Origin: Massilia litorea
Lineage (GTDB): Bacteria > Pseudomonadota > Gammaproteobacteria > Burkholderiales > Burkholderiaceae_D
Direction of reading: 5' to 3'
Assembly: GCF_015101885.1 (NCBI RefSeq)
Contig: NZ_CP062941.1
Location: 4,030,001-4,094,000, forward strand
DNA length: 64,000 nt
Below the pieces are notes generated by a model, which searched no databases, was not told the origin of the DNA, and was given only the letters and a program-made list of their open reading frames with translations. Below, piece by piece: positions 25,354 through 36,227 of the stretch (position 1 is the first letter of the stretch; each line of letters begins with the position of its first letter). The position numbers and the translations under genes are program-made.

Positions 25354-25932
25354 ATGAAAACCCTGGTCCCGACCAACAACGCCCCGCCCGAAGTCGGCGC
25401 CACCCTGCAGCGCCTGCGCCTGGCACGCGGTCTCACGCTGGAGGACCTGTCGCGCATCGCCGGCGTGTCGAAGTCGATGCTGTCGCAGATCGAGCGTGAA
25501 AAAGCGAATCCTACCATCGCCATCACCTGGCGTCTTGCCAACGCGCTAGGCGTGCAGATCGGCGAACTGCTGTCCTCGGAAACGCGCGAGGTCGAGGCGA
25601 TCCGGGTGCTGGACGCGCACGAAACCCCGACCCTGCCGGGCGCCCACGCGGGCTATACCCTGCGCATCCTGGGGCCGATGGAGCTGGCCGGGCAGTACGA
25701 ATGGTACGAGCTGACCCTGGCGCCGGGCGGCGAACTGGCCTCGCAGGCGCACGATCCGGGGACCAAGGAGCATATGACGGTGATTAACGGGACGCTCGAG
25801 GTCGAGGTAGGGACGTCGAAGCGCAAGGTCAAGGCCGGCGGGACGGCGCGGTATCCGGCGGACCAGGACCATATCGTCAGGAATGTGGGGAAGACGGAGG
25901 CGAAGGCATTGCTGGTGGTGGTGCACCGGTAG
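25354..25932 (+). CDS. XRE-family regulator with C-terminal cupin domain
   Basis: 192 residues. N-terminal HTH (GATLQRLRLARGLTLEDLSRIAGVSKSMLSQIEREKANPTIAITWRLANALG, about 15-65) and a C-terminal cupin (YEWYELTLAPGGELASQAHDPGTKEHMTVINGTLEVEVG, then YPADQDHIVRNVG). This architecture (SutR/PuuR-like) usually senses a small metabolite. It is divergent from kbl-tdh-sdaA, so a role in controlling threonine/glycine catabolism is likely but inferred. The ATG at 25354 gives the standard N-terminus. Confidence 0.88.
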   Translation: MKTLVPTNNAPPEVGATLQRLRLARGLTLEDLSRIAGVSKSMLSQIEREKANPTIAITWRLANALGVQIGELLSSETREVEAIRVLDAHETPTLPGAHAGYTLRILGPMELAGQYEWYELTLAPGGELASQAHDPGTKEHMTVINGTLEVEVGTSKRKVKAGGTARYPADQDHIVRNVGKTEAKALLVVVHR

Positions 25933-25976
25933 GAGGGAGACTAGTTTTCGATGTGATCGCGGTGCGGGCGCCGTAC

Positions 25977-26079
25977 CGCGTGGGCACGGAGTGCCCACCC
26001 TACGGACTACGGTGCGCTACGGTTCGGGTGCTATTTATCGATAACGGCTGCGTAACGTAGGGTGGGCAGTGCCCACGCG
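25977..26079. repeat. Inverted pair of the interspersed palindrome
   Basis: Minus-oriented copy at 25977-26004 (starts CGCGTGGGCAC) and plus-oriented copy at 26056-26079 (starts CGTAGGGTGGGCAG), 51 bases apart, between the convergent regulator and prolyl oligopeptidase genes. The inner loop sequences of the two copies differ slightly. Confidence 0.8.
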
Positions 26080-26112
26080 TTCGGTCGGTTGAGCAGACTT
26101 GCATTAAATAGC

Positions 26113-26150
26113 AACGGGCCGGTCGAATCCCACGATTCCACCGGCCCGTT
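26113..26150. terminator. Hairpin between convergent genes
   Basis: Ten-base arms AACGGGCCGG and CCGGCCCGTT with an 18-base loop, directly downstream of the prolyl oligopeptidase stop on the minus strand. There is only a short T-run on either side, so it is a probable but not perfect intrinsic terminator. Confidence 0.6.
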
Positions 26151-26190
26151 TCATTCCTCACTCAAGCGGCCCGCGGGCCGCCTGTTGCGT

Positions 26191-28323
<2,133 letters not shown>

Positions 28324-28498
28324 GTGCATATTCTTCTCGAAACGGTGGAAGGAAGGCGGAGTGCCGAAAAGAATCATAACGCGAAACCCGACAGGAAGCG
28401 ACCCGGCGTTTGCCCCGTACATACAGGCGCCCCGACGCGTGTGCGGCCGACCTGAAGCGCCGCCCGGGCGGCCCGGCGCGGCGGAAAACGCCAGTGTG

Positions 28499-29890
28499 TT
28501 ACCCGGTGTCGCGTTTCGCCAGCACCTCGCGATGGCTCAGCTGCCACTTGTGCGACAGGTCGATCGCCCAGCCGATTTCCGCGGGACTCAGGCGCCGCGC
28601 GACGATGGTCTTGTTGACGTTGGCCGCGCTGTCGCCGCCCTCGGCCGCCAGCAGCATCCACATGTAGGCGCGCACCGGGTCGCGCGCCACACCCAGGCCG
28701 CTGCCGACCATGCCGCCCAGGTTGTACTGGGCCAGCGCATGGCCCTGTTCGGCGGCCTGCTCGTACCAGTAGACGGCCTGCTTGTCGTCATGGGGCACGC
28801 CCTGGCCGCTGGCGTACATCACGCCCAGGTTGTTCTGGGCGCTGGCGTCGCCCTGCTCGGCGGCCAGGCGATACCAGTAGGCGGCGCGCACCTCGTCCTT
28901 GTCGACGCCCTGGCCGTTGGCGTAGATGACGCCGAGGTTGAACTGGGCGTTCGGCGCGCCCTGCTCGGCAGCCCGGCGGTACCAGTCGAACGCGCGTGCC
29001 GGGTCGCGCGCGGTGCCGCGCCCATGCGCATACATATTGGCCAGGTTGTACTGGGCCGCCATGTGCCCGCCCTGGGCCGCGCGCGCATACCACTCGAGGG
29101 CGCGCGCCTCGTCGCGCTCGACGCCCCTGCCGTTGACGCACATGGTCGCGAACAGGAACTGCGCTTCGCGGTCGCCATGCTCGGCCGCCCGCTGCAGCCA
29201 GGCGCAGGCGCGGCGCGCATCGAGCCGCACGCCCTGCCCCCCGGCGTAGGCGATGCCGAGTTCGCGCTGGGCGCCGCGGTCGCCGGCGGCGGCAGCCTTG
29301 CGGAACCAGAACAGGGCCTGGCTGGCGCTGGCGTCCACGCCCTGCCCGCGCTGGTACATCAGGCCGAGGTTCAGCTGGGCCGCGGCCTCGCCCTGCAGGG
29401 CGGCCTTGCGAAACCAGGCCATCGCCAGCGGGTAATTGACGGCCGCCCCGACGCCCTCGAGATAGCATTCGCCGAGCTGGTTCTGGGCGCCGGCCATGCC
29501 CTGCTCGGCGGCGCGGTAATACCAGGACAGGGCGCGCTCGGGATCGACCGCCATGCCGCGCCCCTGGCGGAACATGTGGCCCAGGTTCTGCTGGGCCGAG
29601 GCGTCGCCCTGTTCGGCGGCCCGGCGGAACCAGCGCGCGGCCTCGAGGTCGCAGCGCTCGACGCCGCGCCCGTGGTAGTACATGGCGCCCAGGTGGTTCT
29701 GGGCAAAGGCCAGGCCCTGGCCCGCCGCCAGGCGCAGCCAGTGCACGGCGCTGGTGTCGTCGCGTTCGACGCCGCTGCCCTTCTTGTACATCAGGCCCAG
29801 GTTGAACTGCGCGTACGCATTGCCGCGCTCGGCGGCGTCGCGGAACCACAGATAGGTCTGGTGGCTCTCGTTCTGGAGCTTCTGGTTCAT
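28499..29890 (-). CDS. Sel1-repeat (TPR-like) protein
   Basis: 463 residues made almost wholly of 36-residue Sel1 repeats of the pattern AAEQGDAxAQxNLGxMYxxGxGVxxDxxxAxxWYRx; I count eleven good copies and a degenerate twelfth. It has no signal peptide, so it is probably a cytoplasmic solenoid for protein binding. The ATG at 29890 is preceded by GGGG at six bases; the frame remains open upstream but without a better start. It stands as a single gene, and nothing indicates its partner. Confidence 0.85.
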   Translation of the reverse strand: MNQKLQNESHQTYLWFRDAAERGNAYAQFNLGLMYKKGSGVERDDTSAVHWLRLAAGQGLAFAQNHLGAMYYHGRGVERCDLEAARWFRRAAEQGDASAQQNLGHMFRQGRGMAVDPERALSWYYRAAEQGMAGAQNQLGECYLEGVGAAVNYPLAMAWFRKAALQGEAAAQLNLGLMYQRGQGVDASASQALFWFRKAAAAGDRGAQRELGIAYAGGQGVRLDARRACAWLQRAAEHGDREAQFLFATMCVNGRGVERDEARALEWYARAAQGGHMAAQYNLANMYAHGRGTARDPARAFDWYRRAAEQGAPNAQFNLGVIYANGQGVDKDEVRAAYWYRLAAEQGDASAQNNLGVMYASGQGVPHDDKQAVYWYEQAAEQGHALAQYNLGGMVGSGLGVARDPVRAYMWMLLAAEGGDSAANVNKTIVARRLSPAEIGWAIDLSHKWQLSHREVLAKRDTG

Positions 29891-30033
29891 GCGAATCCCC
29901 GTCTGGACAAACGTCAGCCGCGTTCGGTTGGCCAATGCCTGTGGCAAGCGGCCTCATTTGTATTAACAAAATTTTAATGAAAGCGACCCTGTGCGGGTTT
30001 GACCGGGCACAATCGTGCCGGTGCGCGACCCAT

Positions 30034-30067
30034 AAAAAAACCCGCCGGGCGTGCGCGCGGCGGGTTT
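30034..30067 (-). terminator. Rho-independent terminator of the zinc uptake genes
   Basis: Arms AAACCCGCCG and CGGCGGGTTT with a ten-base loop. On the minus strand the stem is followed by a run of seven T. It lies just after the znuB stop. Confidence 0.88.
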
Positions 30068-30087
30068 CAGTCGAGGCCTGCCTGGCT

Positions 30088-30861
30088 TCAGGACAGCGAC
30101 GAACGGTTCGGCCCAAGCCCGTAGACCAGCATCGCCAGCAGCGCGAGGCACCAGACGATCAGGGCACCCGACGGCAGGTCGAGGATGACCGACAGCACCA
30201 GGCCGATTGCGTAGCCGCCGACGCCGACCAGGTAGGCGAAGGGCAGCTTGCGCGACTCGCGATAATGGCGCACCGCCAGGCTCGGCACGATCAGGCTGGC
30301 GAACACCAGGTAGACGCCGACCAGCTGCACCGAGGCCGTCACGGCCAGCGCGAACACCAGGTAGAAGCCGAGCCGCCCGAGACGGTTGCGGAAGGCCGCC
30401 AACAAGGCGAGGATCAGCACCGCGCCGAGCGCCGGCATCGCCAGCTGGTCGTAGCTGACCCAGAGGATCTGGCCGGCCAGCAGGTCCTGCAGGTGCTCGC
30501 CGCCGTGCGGATTATGTGCGAGCAGCAGCAGGCCGGCGGTTGCGGCCAGCACGAACAGCACGCCGATCTGCGCTTCCTGGACCTCGGGCCAGCGCTTCTC
30601 GGTCCAGGTCAGGAGCAAGGCGCCGAGCACCGCCGCCACCCCGGCCGCGATCTGGATGGTCCAGCCGTGCGGGTCGAAGTCCGCCGCGCTGGCGACGATC
30701 ACGCCAAGCGCGGCGATCTGGGCGATCGCCAGGTCGATGAAGACGATGCCGCGCTTGAGCACCTGGGCGCCGAGCGGGATGTGGGTCGCGAGGACCAGCA
30801 GGCCGGCAACGAAGGCCGGGAGGACGATCAGGAAATCGACGTGTTGGGCGAAGTTTTGCAC
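30088..30861 (-). CDS. znuB: Zinc/manganese ABC transporter permease (ZnuB-like)
   Basis: 257 residues, mostly hydrophobic, ABC-3 family with seven or eight membrane helices. The first helix FLIVLPAFVAGLLVLATHIPLGAQVLKRGIVFIDLAIAQIAALG contains the family's R-G-I-V-F-I-D-L-A-I-A-Q motif. It follows the binding-protein gene by one base. No gene for the ATP-binding subunit (ZnuC) lies in the group, so the ATPase must come from elsewhere if the transporter works. Zn is favoured over Mn from the neighbouring genes only. Confidence 0.85.
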   Translation of the reverse strand: MQNFAQHVDFLIVLPAFVAGLLVLATHIPLGAQVLKRGIVFIDLAIAQIAALGVIVASAADFDPHGWTIQIAAGVAAVLGALLLTWTEKRWPEVQEAQIGVLFVLAATAGLLLLAHNPHGGEHLQDLLAGQILWVSYDQLAMPALGAVLILALLAAFRNRLGRLGFYLVFALAVTASVQLVGVYLVFASLIVPSLAVRHYRESRKLPFAYLVGVGGYAIGLVLSVILDLPSGALIVWCLALLAMLVYGLGPNRSSLS

Positions 30862-30862
30862 G

Positions 30863-31786
30863 TTACTTCACTGCCTGCGTCAGACGTTGCACCGTGGTGT
30901 CGAACAGTGCGAACAGGTCACCGCTTTCCTTGTCGGCGCCGACCGTAAACGGAACCACGACCGCCGGGATGTGGGCCCGCTGCGACAGCCAGTTCGAGGC
31001 CCGCTCGTCCTGGTAGGCCGCGCGCAGCACCAGTTTCGCCGGCTGCTGCTGGAGCTGGGCCAGCAGCTGGCCCAGCTGGGCCGCACTCGGCTCGACGCCC
31101 GGTTTCGGTTCCAGGGTGCCGACCTGGCGCATGCCGAGCCAGCTCATCAGGTATTCCATGTTGCGGTGGTGTTCGACCAGGGTCAGGCCGCGCAAAGGCG
31201 CCGCCTGGGTTTCCCATTTGCGCATGGCCTGCGACCAGCGGCCGGCGAAATCGGCCTGGCGCGCGGCATAGTATGCGGCATTCGCCGGGTCGATGGCGGC
31301 CAGGCGCTTGGCCAGCTGGGCGCTGATCAGGGCGATGTTGTGCGGGTTCAGGTGCACGTGCGGGTTGCCGAAGGCATGGACGTCGCCTTCGGCGCGATCG
31401 AGTTTGGCCGGCACGTCCAGGCGCGGGACGAAGCTGCCGGCTTCGAAGTAGCCCGGCTGGCCCTTGGCGATCTTCGCGTTGCCGGACTGCTGCACCAGCA
31501 GCGGCAGCCAGCCCGCTTCCAGATCCAGGCCGGTGCACACCAGCAGGTCGGCATTGCGGGTGCGCGCGATCAGGCCCGGACGCGCTTCGACCCGGTGCGG
31601 ATCCTGCAGCGCATTGGTCGCGCTCGAGACGCTGGCCTTGTCGCCGGCCAGTTCCGTGGTCAGCGCCGCCCATTCCGGTTCGCAGGTGAGGACGTTGATT
31701 GCCGCCTGCGCAGGCAGGGCAAGAGACAAGGCCAGCGCGCCGGCGGCCAGCAGTTTGTTCGATACGGATTTTGTCAGGGTTCTCAT
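30863..31786 (-). CDS. znuA: Zinc ABC transporter substrate-binding protein (ZnuA-like)
   Basis: 307 residues with a Sec signal ending AQA. Cluster A-I binding protein features: VLTCEPEWAALTTELAGDK, NALQDPHRVEARP (first metal His), GNPHVHLNPHNIA (second His site) and VEHHRNMEYLMSWLGM (third). It lacks the long His/Asp-rich loop of enteric ZnuA. In the second conserved segment the usual D-P-H is N-P-H (GNPHVHLNPHN). It probably delivers zinc to ZnuB. Confidence 0.87.
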   Translation of the reverse strand: MRTLTKSVSNKLLAAGALALSLALPAQAAINVLTCEPEWAALTTELAGDKASVSSATNALQDPHRVEARPGLIARTRNADLLVCTGLDLEAGWLPLLVQQSGNAKIAKGQPGYFEAGSFVPRLDVPAKLDRAEGDVHAFGNPHVHLNPHNIALISAQLAKRLAAIDPANAAYYAARQADFAGRWSQAMRKWETQAAPLRGLTLVEHHRNMEYLMSWLGMRQVGTLEPKPGVEPSAAQLGQLLAQLQQQPAKLVLRAAYQDERASNWLSQRAHIPAVVVPFTVGADKESGDLFALFDTTVQRLTQAVK

Positions 31787-31796
31787 GCTGCTCTCC

Positions 31797-33194
31797 TTAG
31801 AAGGTATGGCCGGCGTGGGCGCCCAGGCTCATGATGTATTGCAGGTAGACCTGGTTGTCGGTCTGGCCCGGACGCGCTTCGTCGCGCGCGAACTGGAGGC
31901 GCAGGCGCGAGAATTCCGAGGGACTCCAGTCGAGCATCACGCTGGAACGTTGTGGCTTATACCGAACGAGGGCCGGAAACGCGTCCATGCCCAGCGCGCC
32001 GCTGTCGACCAGGCCGATGAAGGGAGTGCCGGAGGACAGGCGGTCAAAACGCAAGCCTGCGCGCCAGTTCGGCATGAACTGGTACACGCCCTGCAGGTAC
32101 CAGCCGGACTGGGTGCTCGCGTAGGCGTCGGCCAGTTCTCCCGCGGCCAGCGTGCCGCTTTCCTTGCGCCGCATGTATTCGCCCTGCAGCTTGAAATTGG
32201 TCCGGGTCGGATTGCCGTTCGGCGCCCATTTGTAGACGGCGTCCGCCATCCAGATGCTGGACTTGCCGCTGAAGGCGTTCGGGATGCCGTCGAACTCGTA
32301 GGCGCGGTCGGCCGCGCCGGTGCGCAGGTACGACAGGCCCGCGCGCCAGCTGGCGGAGTCGCCGATGTCGTCGCCCGCGTGCGCGAACACGCTGGTGGCG
32401 TTGAAGCCGTTCTTGTTGCGGTCGTTGCCGGGGAAGCTGCGCCCGCTGCCCACCTCTGCGCCGACCTCGAGGAAGGTGTTGAACGGCGCGAGCCAGCGCA
32501 CCTGCACGCCGTCCGGCTTGTACTGGCCGCCGAAGAAGGCCTGGTAGGCCAGCGGCGCGTCGACGAAGTCCCAGGTGTGGCTGTGCTGGGCGTTCAGGTA
32601 GCCGACCCCGGACAGGAAGCGGCCCGCCTTGACGTTCGTGCCGCCGCCCAGCTCGCGGGTGCGTACGAACGCTTCTTCGACCGAGGCTTCGTTCTCGCCG
32701 GTGAGGGCAAAGGTCAGCTGGCCCGCGAACATCGGGTCGATATTCGCCGCCATCGTCAGTTCGGACTCGCCCAGGTTGAAGCTGCGGCTGCCCGGCCCGA
32801 CCTCGCCCACCGGCGGCATGAAGCCGCCGAAACGGTAGGTACTCGGATCCTGCGACAGGTTGGAGAAGGTGCCGCCCAGCACCAGCGAAATGCTCGGATT
32901 GAAGCTGTTGTCGCCGGCCGCGGCCGTCGTCGGCGCTGCCGGAGCCGGCGCGGCCGGTGCGGCCGGCGCATTGGCCTGCTGGGCGCTGGCTGCCGCGTTC
33001 TGCGCTTCGGCCACGGCCGCCTGCGCATCCTGCAGGCGCTGCTCCAGTGCCTGCAGGCGCGCCTCATAGCTTTGTTTCATTTCCTGGATCTGGGCACGGA
33101 TGGCGGCCAGCTCGGGGCTCTCGGCGGCGCCGGCGGACAGGGGCAATGCAAAGGCGGCGGCGATCGCCACCGTCATGACGGAGTGTTTGAACAT
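31797..33194 (-). CDS. Outer-membrane beta-barrel porin with coiled-coil N-terminus
   Basis: 465 residues. Sec signal (MFKHSVMTVAIAAAFALPLSAGAA), then a coiled coil (ELAAIRAQIQEMKQSYEARL to about residue 70), an Ala/Pro linker, and a long barrel region ending in Phe (GAHAGHTF), the usual outer-membrane assembly signal. It is the gene before znuA (ten-base gap), so a role in passing zinc or zinc complexes across the outer membrane is likely. It resembles the phosphate-selective-porin-like proteins seen in zinc loci. GAAGGAA precedes the ATG. Confidence 0.8.
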   Translation of the reverse strand: MFKHSVMTVAIAAAFALPLSAGAAESPELAAIRAQIQEMKQSYEARLQALEQRLQDAQAAVAEAQNAAASAQQANAPAAPAAPAPAAPTTAAAGDNSFNPSISLVLGGTFSNLSQDPSTYRFGGFMPPVGEVGPGSRSFNLGESELTMAANIDPMFAGQLTFALTGENEASVEEAFVRTRELGGGTNVKAGRFLSGVGYLNAQHSHTWDFVDAPLAYQAFFGGQYKPDGVQVRWLAPFNTFLEVGAEVGSGRSFPGNDRNKNGFNATSVFAHAGDDIGDSASWRAGLSYLRTGAADRAYEFDGIPNAFSGKSSIWMADAVYKWAPNGNPTRTNFKLQGEYMRRKESGTLAAGELADAYASTQSGWYLQGVYQFMPNWRAGLRFDRLSSGTPFIGLVDSGALGMDAFPALVRYKPQRSSVMLDWSPSEFSRLRLQFARDEARPGQTDNQVYLQYIMSLGAHAGHTF

Positions 33195-33270
33195 CGTGTT
33201 CCTTCTTTCGAATAGAGAATGCGGGGCAGCTTCCGGCACGGGCAGGAAGGCCACTCGGTAAAACGGGTCT

Positions 33271-33624
33271 CTAGACGAAGGGAGGCGGCGCGCGCGAATG
33301 GAAAACGCAGACGGTGCGCGGGGTGCGCTCGGTGGTGGTGAGCGCGATGATGCGTTCGGTCTGCAGGTCGAGCGGGGCGAACTGGCGCGGCGTGCTGCCG
33401 ATCGCGCTCGCCATCTGGGCAAAGGCGAGGCACTCGCTGCAGCTGCGGTCCCCTGCGACGGCGCTGGAGAGGTCGTTGTCGCTGTCGAGCTTGACGAACG
33501 CCGCGTTCGGATGCGTGGACCCGAGCTTGCCGGTCCAGTGCGACATCGCATGCGCGAACGCCATCTGCTGGGAGACCAGCAGAAGCAGCGAGAGCATTAC
33601 ATGGACAAGTCGGCGACGCATCAT
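33271..33624 (-). CDS. Small exported Cys-containing protein (DUF2946-like)
   Basis: About 117 residues. Hydrophobic signal (MMRRRLVHVMLSLLLLVSQQMAFAHA) followed by a short mature part with a His (SHWTG), a C-x-x-C pair (RSCSECLAFAQ) and the ending FHSRAPPPFV. The C-x-x-C and terminal R-A-P-P recall DUF2946 proteins that accompany metal uptake receptors. It lies 76 bases upstream of the porin gene on the same strand. The start is uncertain because no ribosome site is clear; ATG ATG at 33624/33621 is chosen for the signal peptide. Confidence 0.65.
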   Translation of the reverse strand: MMRRRLVHVMLSLLLLVSQQMAFAHAMSHWTGKLGSTHPNAAFVKLDSDNDLSSAVAGDRSCSECLAFAQMASAIGSTPRQFAPLDLQTERIIALTTTERTPRTVCVFHSRAPPPFV

Positions 33625-33631
33625 GATGGCG

Positions 33632-33643
33632 GCATTGTAATGC
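33632..33643. promoter_or_regulatory. Short dyad upstream of the zinc group
   Basis: GCATTGTAATGC has perfect five-base arms around GT and sits eight bases before the first gene of the zinc uptake group, inside the 41 bases that separate it from the exonuclease gene. It could be a Zur-type operator, but it does not clearly match a known Zur consensus. Confidence 0.3.
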
Positions 33644-33665
33644 GCACAAGGCAACTACGGAACAA

Positions 33666-34304
33666 CTAGCGCGTCTTTTTTTCCACAGCGTATTTACCGA
33701 GCCAGGTCGGCACCTTGCTTGCTGCCAGCTTGTTGATCGACACCAGCAGGTCCGGCGCGACCTGGGACAACCCGTAGGAGCTGCCGATGTGGCGCCCGAT
33801 ATGGATCAGCACTTCAGCCGCGACTTCGGCATCGGCCTCGGCCCGGTGGGCCGCACTGCGGAAAGCGATGCCGAGCTGGCGCGAGAGCGTGCCCAGTTTA
33901 TAGCTCGGCATGCCGGGGAACACGCGGCGCGACAGCTTTAAGGAGCAGACCAGGCCATCGTGGCCGCAGCCGCGGCCGAGGCGCTCGGCTTCTGCCAGCA
34001 GGAACTTCTCGTCGAAGCTGGCGTTATGCGCCGACAGCGTATCGCCGCCGATGAAGTCGAGCAGTTCCGGCACCACCTGGCGCGCGGGCGGCGCCGAATC
34101 GACCATCTCCTGGGTGATACCGGTGAGACCCGTAATAAAAGCCGGGATGCGCGCGCCGCAGTTCACGAGCGAGACATAGCGCTCGGTGACCTGCCCGCCG
34201 ACGATGCGTAAAGCCGCGACCTCGGTGATGCGGTCGCCCATGGCGGGCGACAAACCCGTGGTCTCGAAGTCGAGCATCACGATGGGGCGTTCAAATATGG
34301 ACAT
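33666..34304 (-). CDS. DEDDh 3'-5' exonuclease (DnaQ/RNase T-like)
   Basis: 212 residues. The three exonuclease motifs are plain: VMLDFETTGLSP (Exo I), SAHNASFDEKFL (Exo II) and HRAEADAEVAAEVL (Exo III, with the His of the DEDDh type). It lacks a polymerase or other domain, so it resembles PolC-type or epsilon-like stand-alone exonucleases used in DNA repair or RNA trimming. It starts nine bases after the Hsp70-like gene ends and is probably co-transcribed with it. Confidence 0.88.
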   Translation of the reverse strand: MSIFERPIVMLDFETTGLSPAMGDRITEVAALRIVGGQVTERYVSLVNCGARIPAFITGLTGITQEMVDSAPPARQVVPELLDFIGGDTLSAHNASFDEKFLLAEAERLGRGCGHDGLVCSLKLSRRVFPGMPSYKLGTLSRQLGIAFRSAAHRAEADAEVAAEVLIHIGRHIGSSYGLSQVAPDLLVSINKLAASKVPTWLGKYAVEKKTR

Positions 34305-34313
34305 GCGATCCTT

Positions 34314-35585
34314 TTAGCCGAATTTGCGCTGCGCGTCCAGCGCCAGGCCGGCGCCGATGCTGCCGAACAGGTCGCCCTCGACCTTGCGTGCGCCGGGCAG
34401 CAGCGCGCCGATCCGTTCGCGCAGCAGGCCCACGCCGCTGGAGCCGCCGGTGAAGAACACGGTGTCGACCTGGCCGGCCCCGATACCTGCATCGTCCAGC
34501 AGGCGCAGCACGGTGGCGTCGATCGCGTCGAGCAGCTGGCCGATCGCGGCCTCGAAGCTCGCGCGTTCGACCATCAGGGTCTCCGGCGGCGCCAGCCGGT
34601 CAAGCTCGAGCGCGACCTGCGGCTGAGAGGACAAGCCGATCTTCGCGCCCTCGACCTGCATCGCCAGCCAGTGGCCGGCGCGCTCGTCGATCAGGTCCTG
34701 CAGGCGGGCCAGCTTCGCCGGTTCACGCGCATCGCGCACCAGGTCGTCGAGCTGGGCGATGCTCTTCCTCGTATAGGCCTGGTTGATGGTATGCCAGGTC
34801 GCCAGGTTGAAGTAATAACTGGACGGGATCTCGGCGCCCGAGCGCAGCGCGCTTCGATAACCCAGCAGCGGCATCACCGAGGCCAGGCTCAGGTATTTGT
34901 CGAAGTCGGTGCCGCCGATGTGCACGCCGCCGGTGGCGAGGATGTCGTCGCGGCGCTCGGCCTTGCCGGCGCGGCCCGGTCCCAGGCGCACCAGCGAAAA
35001 GTCCGAGGTGCCGCCGCCGATGTCGGCGATCAGGACCAGTTCCTCGCGGTCGATCTGGGATTCGTAGTCGAAGGCGGCGGCGATCGGCTCGTACTGGAAC
35101 GCGATCTCGCGGAAACCGACGCCGCGCGCCACTTCCGCCAGCGTATCCTCGGCCAGCTTGTCGGCGGCCGGGTTGTCGTCGATGAAGAAGACCGGACGCC
35201 CGAACACCGCGCGCTCGAATCCACGCCCCGCCTCGGTCTCGGCGCGGCGTTTGACTTCGCCGATGAACTGGGCCAGCAGCATCTTGAACGGCAGCGCGCG
35301 CCCGCCCACTTCGGTCTGGCCGTCCATCAGGCTCGTGCCCAGCAGGCTTTTCAGGGAGCGCATCAGGCGCCCTTCGTAACCGGCCAGGTAGTCGGCCAGG
35401 GCCGCGCGGCCATAGCGCACCTCTTCGTCGTCGGCATTGAAGAACACCACCGACGGCAGCGTTGCCTTGCCGTCTTCGAGTGTCAGCAGCGCGCTTGCCC
35501 CCTGGGCCGGCTTGTCCTGCCCTGGCTTGATCCAGCCAACCGTGGAATTCGACGTACCGAAGTCGACGCCGCAAGCATTCGTCAT
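34314..35585 (-). CDS. Hsp70-family protein, YegD-like
   Basis: 423 residues. Actin/Hsp70 ATPase fold: phosphate-1 motif CGVDFGTSNSTVGW at the N-terminus, adenosine-region VLIADIGGGTSDFSLV near residue 190, and VFFTGGSSGVGLLRERI near 380. It ends after the nucleotide domain, without the DnaK substrate-binding domain, as in E. coli YegD. A chaperone role is therefore unproven. The ATG at 35585 gives MTNACGVDFG, the expected start. Confidence 0.85.
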   Translation of the reverse strand: MTNACGVDFGTSNSTVGWIKPGQDKPAQGASALLTLEDGKATLPSVVFFNADDEEVRYGRAALADYLAGYEGRLMRSLKSLLGTSLMDGQTEVGGRALPFKMLLAQFIGEVKRRAETEAGRGFERAVFGRPVFFIDDNPAADKLAEDTLAEVARGVGFREIAFQYEPIAAAFDYESQIDREELVLIADIGGGTSDFSLVRLGPGRAGKAERRDDILATGGVHIGGTDFDKYLSLASVMPLLGYRSALRSGAEIPSSYYFNLATWHTINQAYTRKSIAQLDDLVRDAREPAKLARLQDLIDERAGHWLAMQVEGAKIGLSSQPQVALELDRLAPPETLMVERASFEAAIGQLLDAIDATVLRLLDDAGIGAGQVDTVFFTGGSSGVGLLRERIGALLPGARKVEGDLFGSIGAGLALDAQRKFG

Positions 35586-35756
35586 GTGTGCCTTTCTCAG
35601 AAGGGGCGAGATCTTACCAGAAATCAGCTTCCCTGGCGAAGGCTCGATCGGCGCCGTTGCGCGAGGGCTACGTAGCAACTGCGGTCCCTCGCGCGCGGCG
35701 CGTCAATACAGCCTCTCCTATAATGGAACAATCCGTGTCACTCACACATGCCCGCC

Positions 35757-36212
35757 ATGGCGCATACCTGGATCCTGAAGCGCAACTGCTCGCTGACGCC
35801 GCGCCAGTCGGCGGGCGCCTACGCACTCCTGTGCGCCGGATCCTTCGGTATCGCCCTGGTCTTCCTGCTGCAGGGAATCTGGGTCGTGCTGGCGTTTTCC
35901 ATCGTCGAAATGGCAGCCGTCGGCTGGGCCCTGCTGCATTACGCGCGCCACGCGCTGGACGTGGAACGCATCGCGCTGACGGATGGTTCCCTGGTCGTCG
36001 AGCGCATCGACGCCGGGCGCAGCAGCCAGTTCCAGCTCGACCCGGTACGCACCCGCATCGAGCCGCCGCTGCCGCGCAGGCGCAAGCTGATCCTGCTTGA
36101 GTCGCCGGGTACGCGTGTCGAGATCGGCAGCTACGTTTCGGAGCCGATCCGCCAGCAGGTGGCGCAGGAACTGGCCCGCGCCATGCGTTCCCACCCAGCA
36201 CGTTTCCTATAG
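35757..36212 (+). CDS. DUF2244-type membrane protein
   Basis: 151 residues. N-terminal segment TWILKRNCSLTPRQSAGAY is followed by two close membrane helices (about 20-38 and 40-60) and a cytoplasmic domain of beta strands (ALTDGSLVVERID, LILLESPGTRVEIGSYV). This matches DUF2244, found near cytochrome oxidase genes in other proteobacteria, but no such genes are nearby. A TATAAT at 35719-35724 may be its -10. The ATG at 35748 is a possible earlier start. Confidence 0.75.
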   Translation: MAHTWILKRNCSLTPRQSAGAYALLCAGSFGIALVFLLQGIWVVLAFSIVEMAAVGWALLHYARHALDVERIALTDGSLVVERIDAGRSSQFQLDPVRTRIEPPLPRRRKLILLESPGTRVEIGSYVSEPIRQQVAQELARAMRSHPARFL

Positions 36213-36227
36213 AAATGTCGTCTTCGT

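Noticed and set aside
21328..25932. An open frame of more than 1500 codons on + covering sdaA, tdh and kbl
   Set aside because: Only its last 192 codons, from 25354, are a gene (the XRE-cupin regulator). The rest is antisense to recognised genes and looks non-biological.
29891..30087. A missing znuC hidden between znuB and the Sel1 gene
   Set aside because: The interval is under 200 bases and holds a terminator; no Walker motif is found in any frame nearby.
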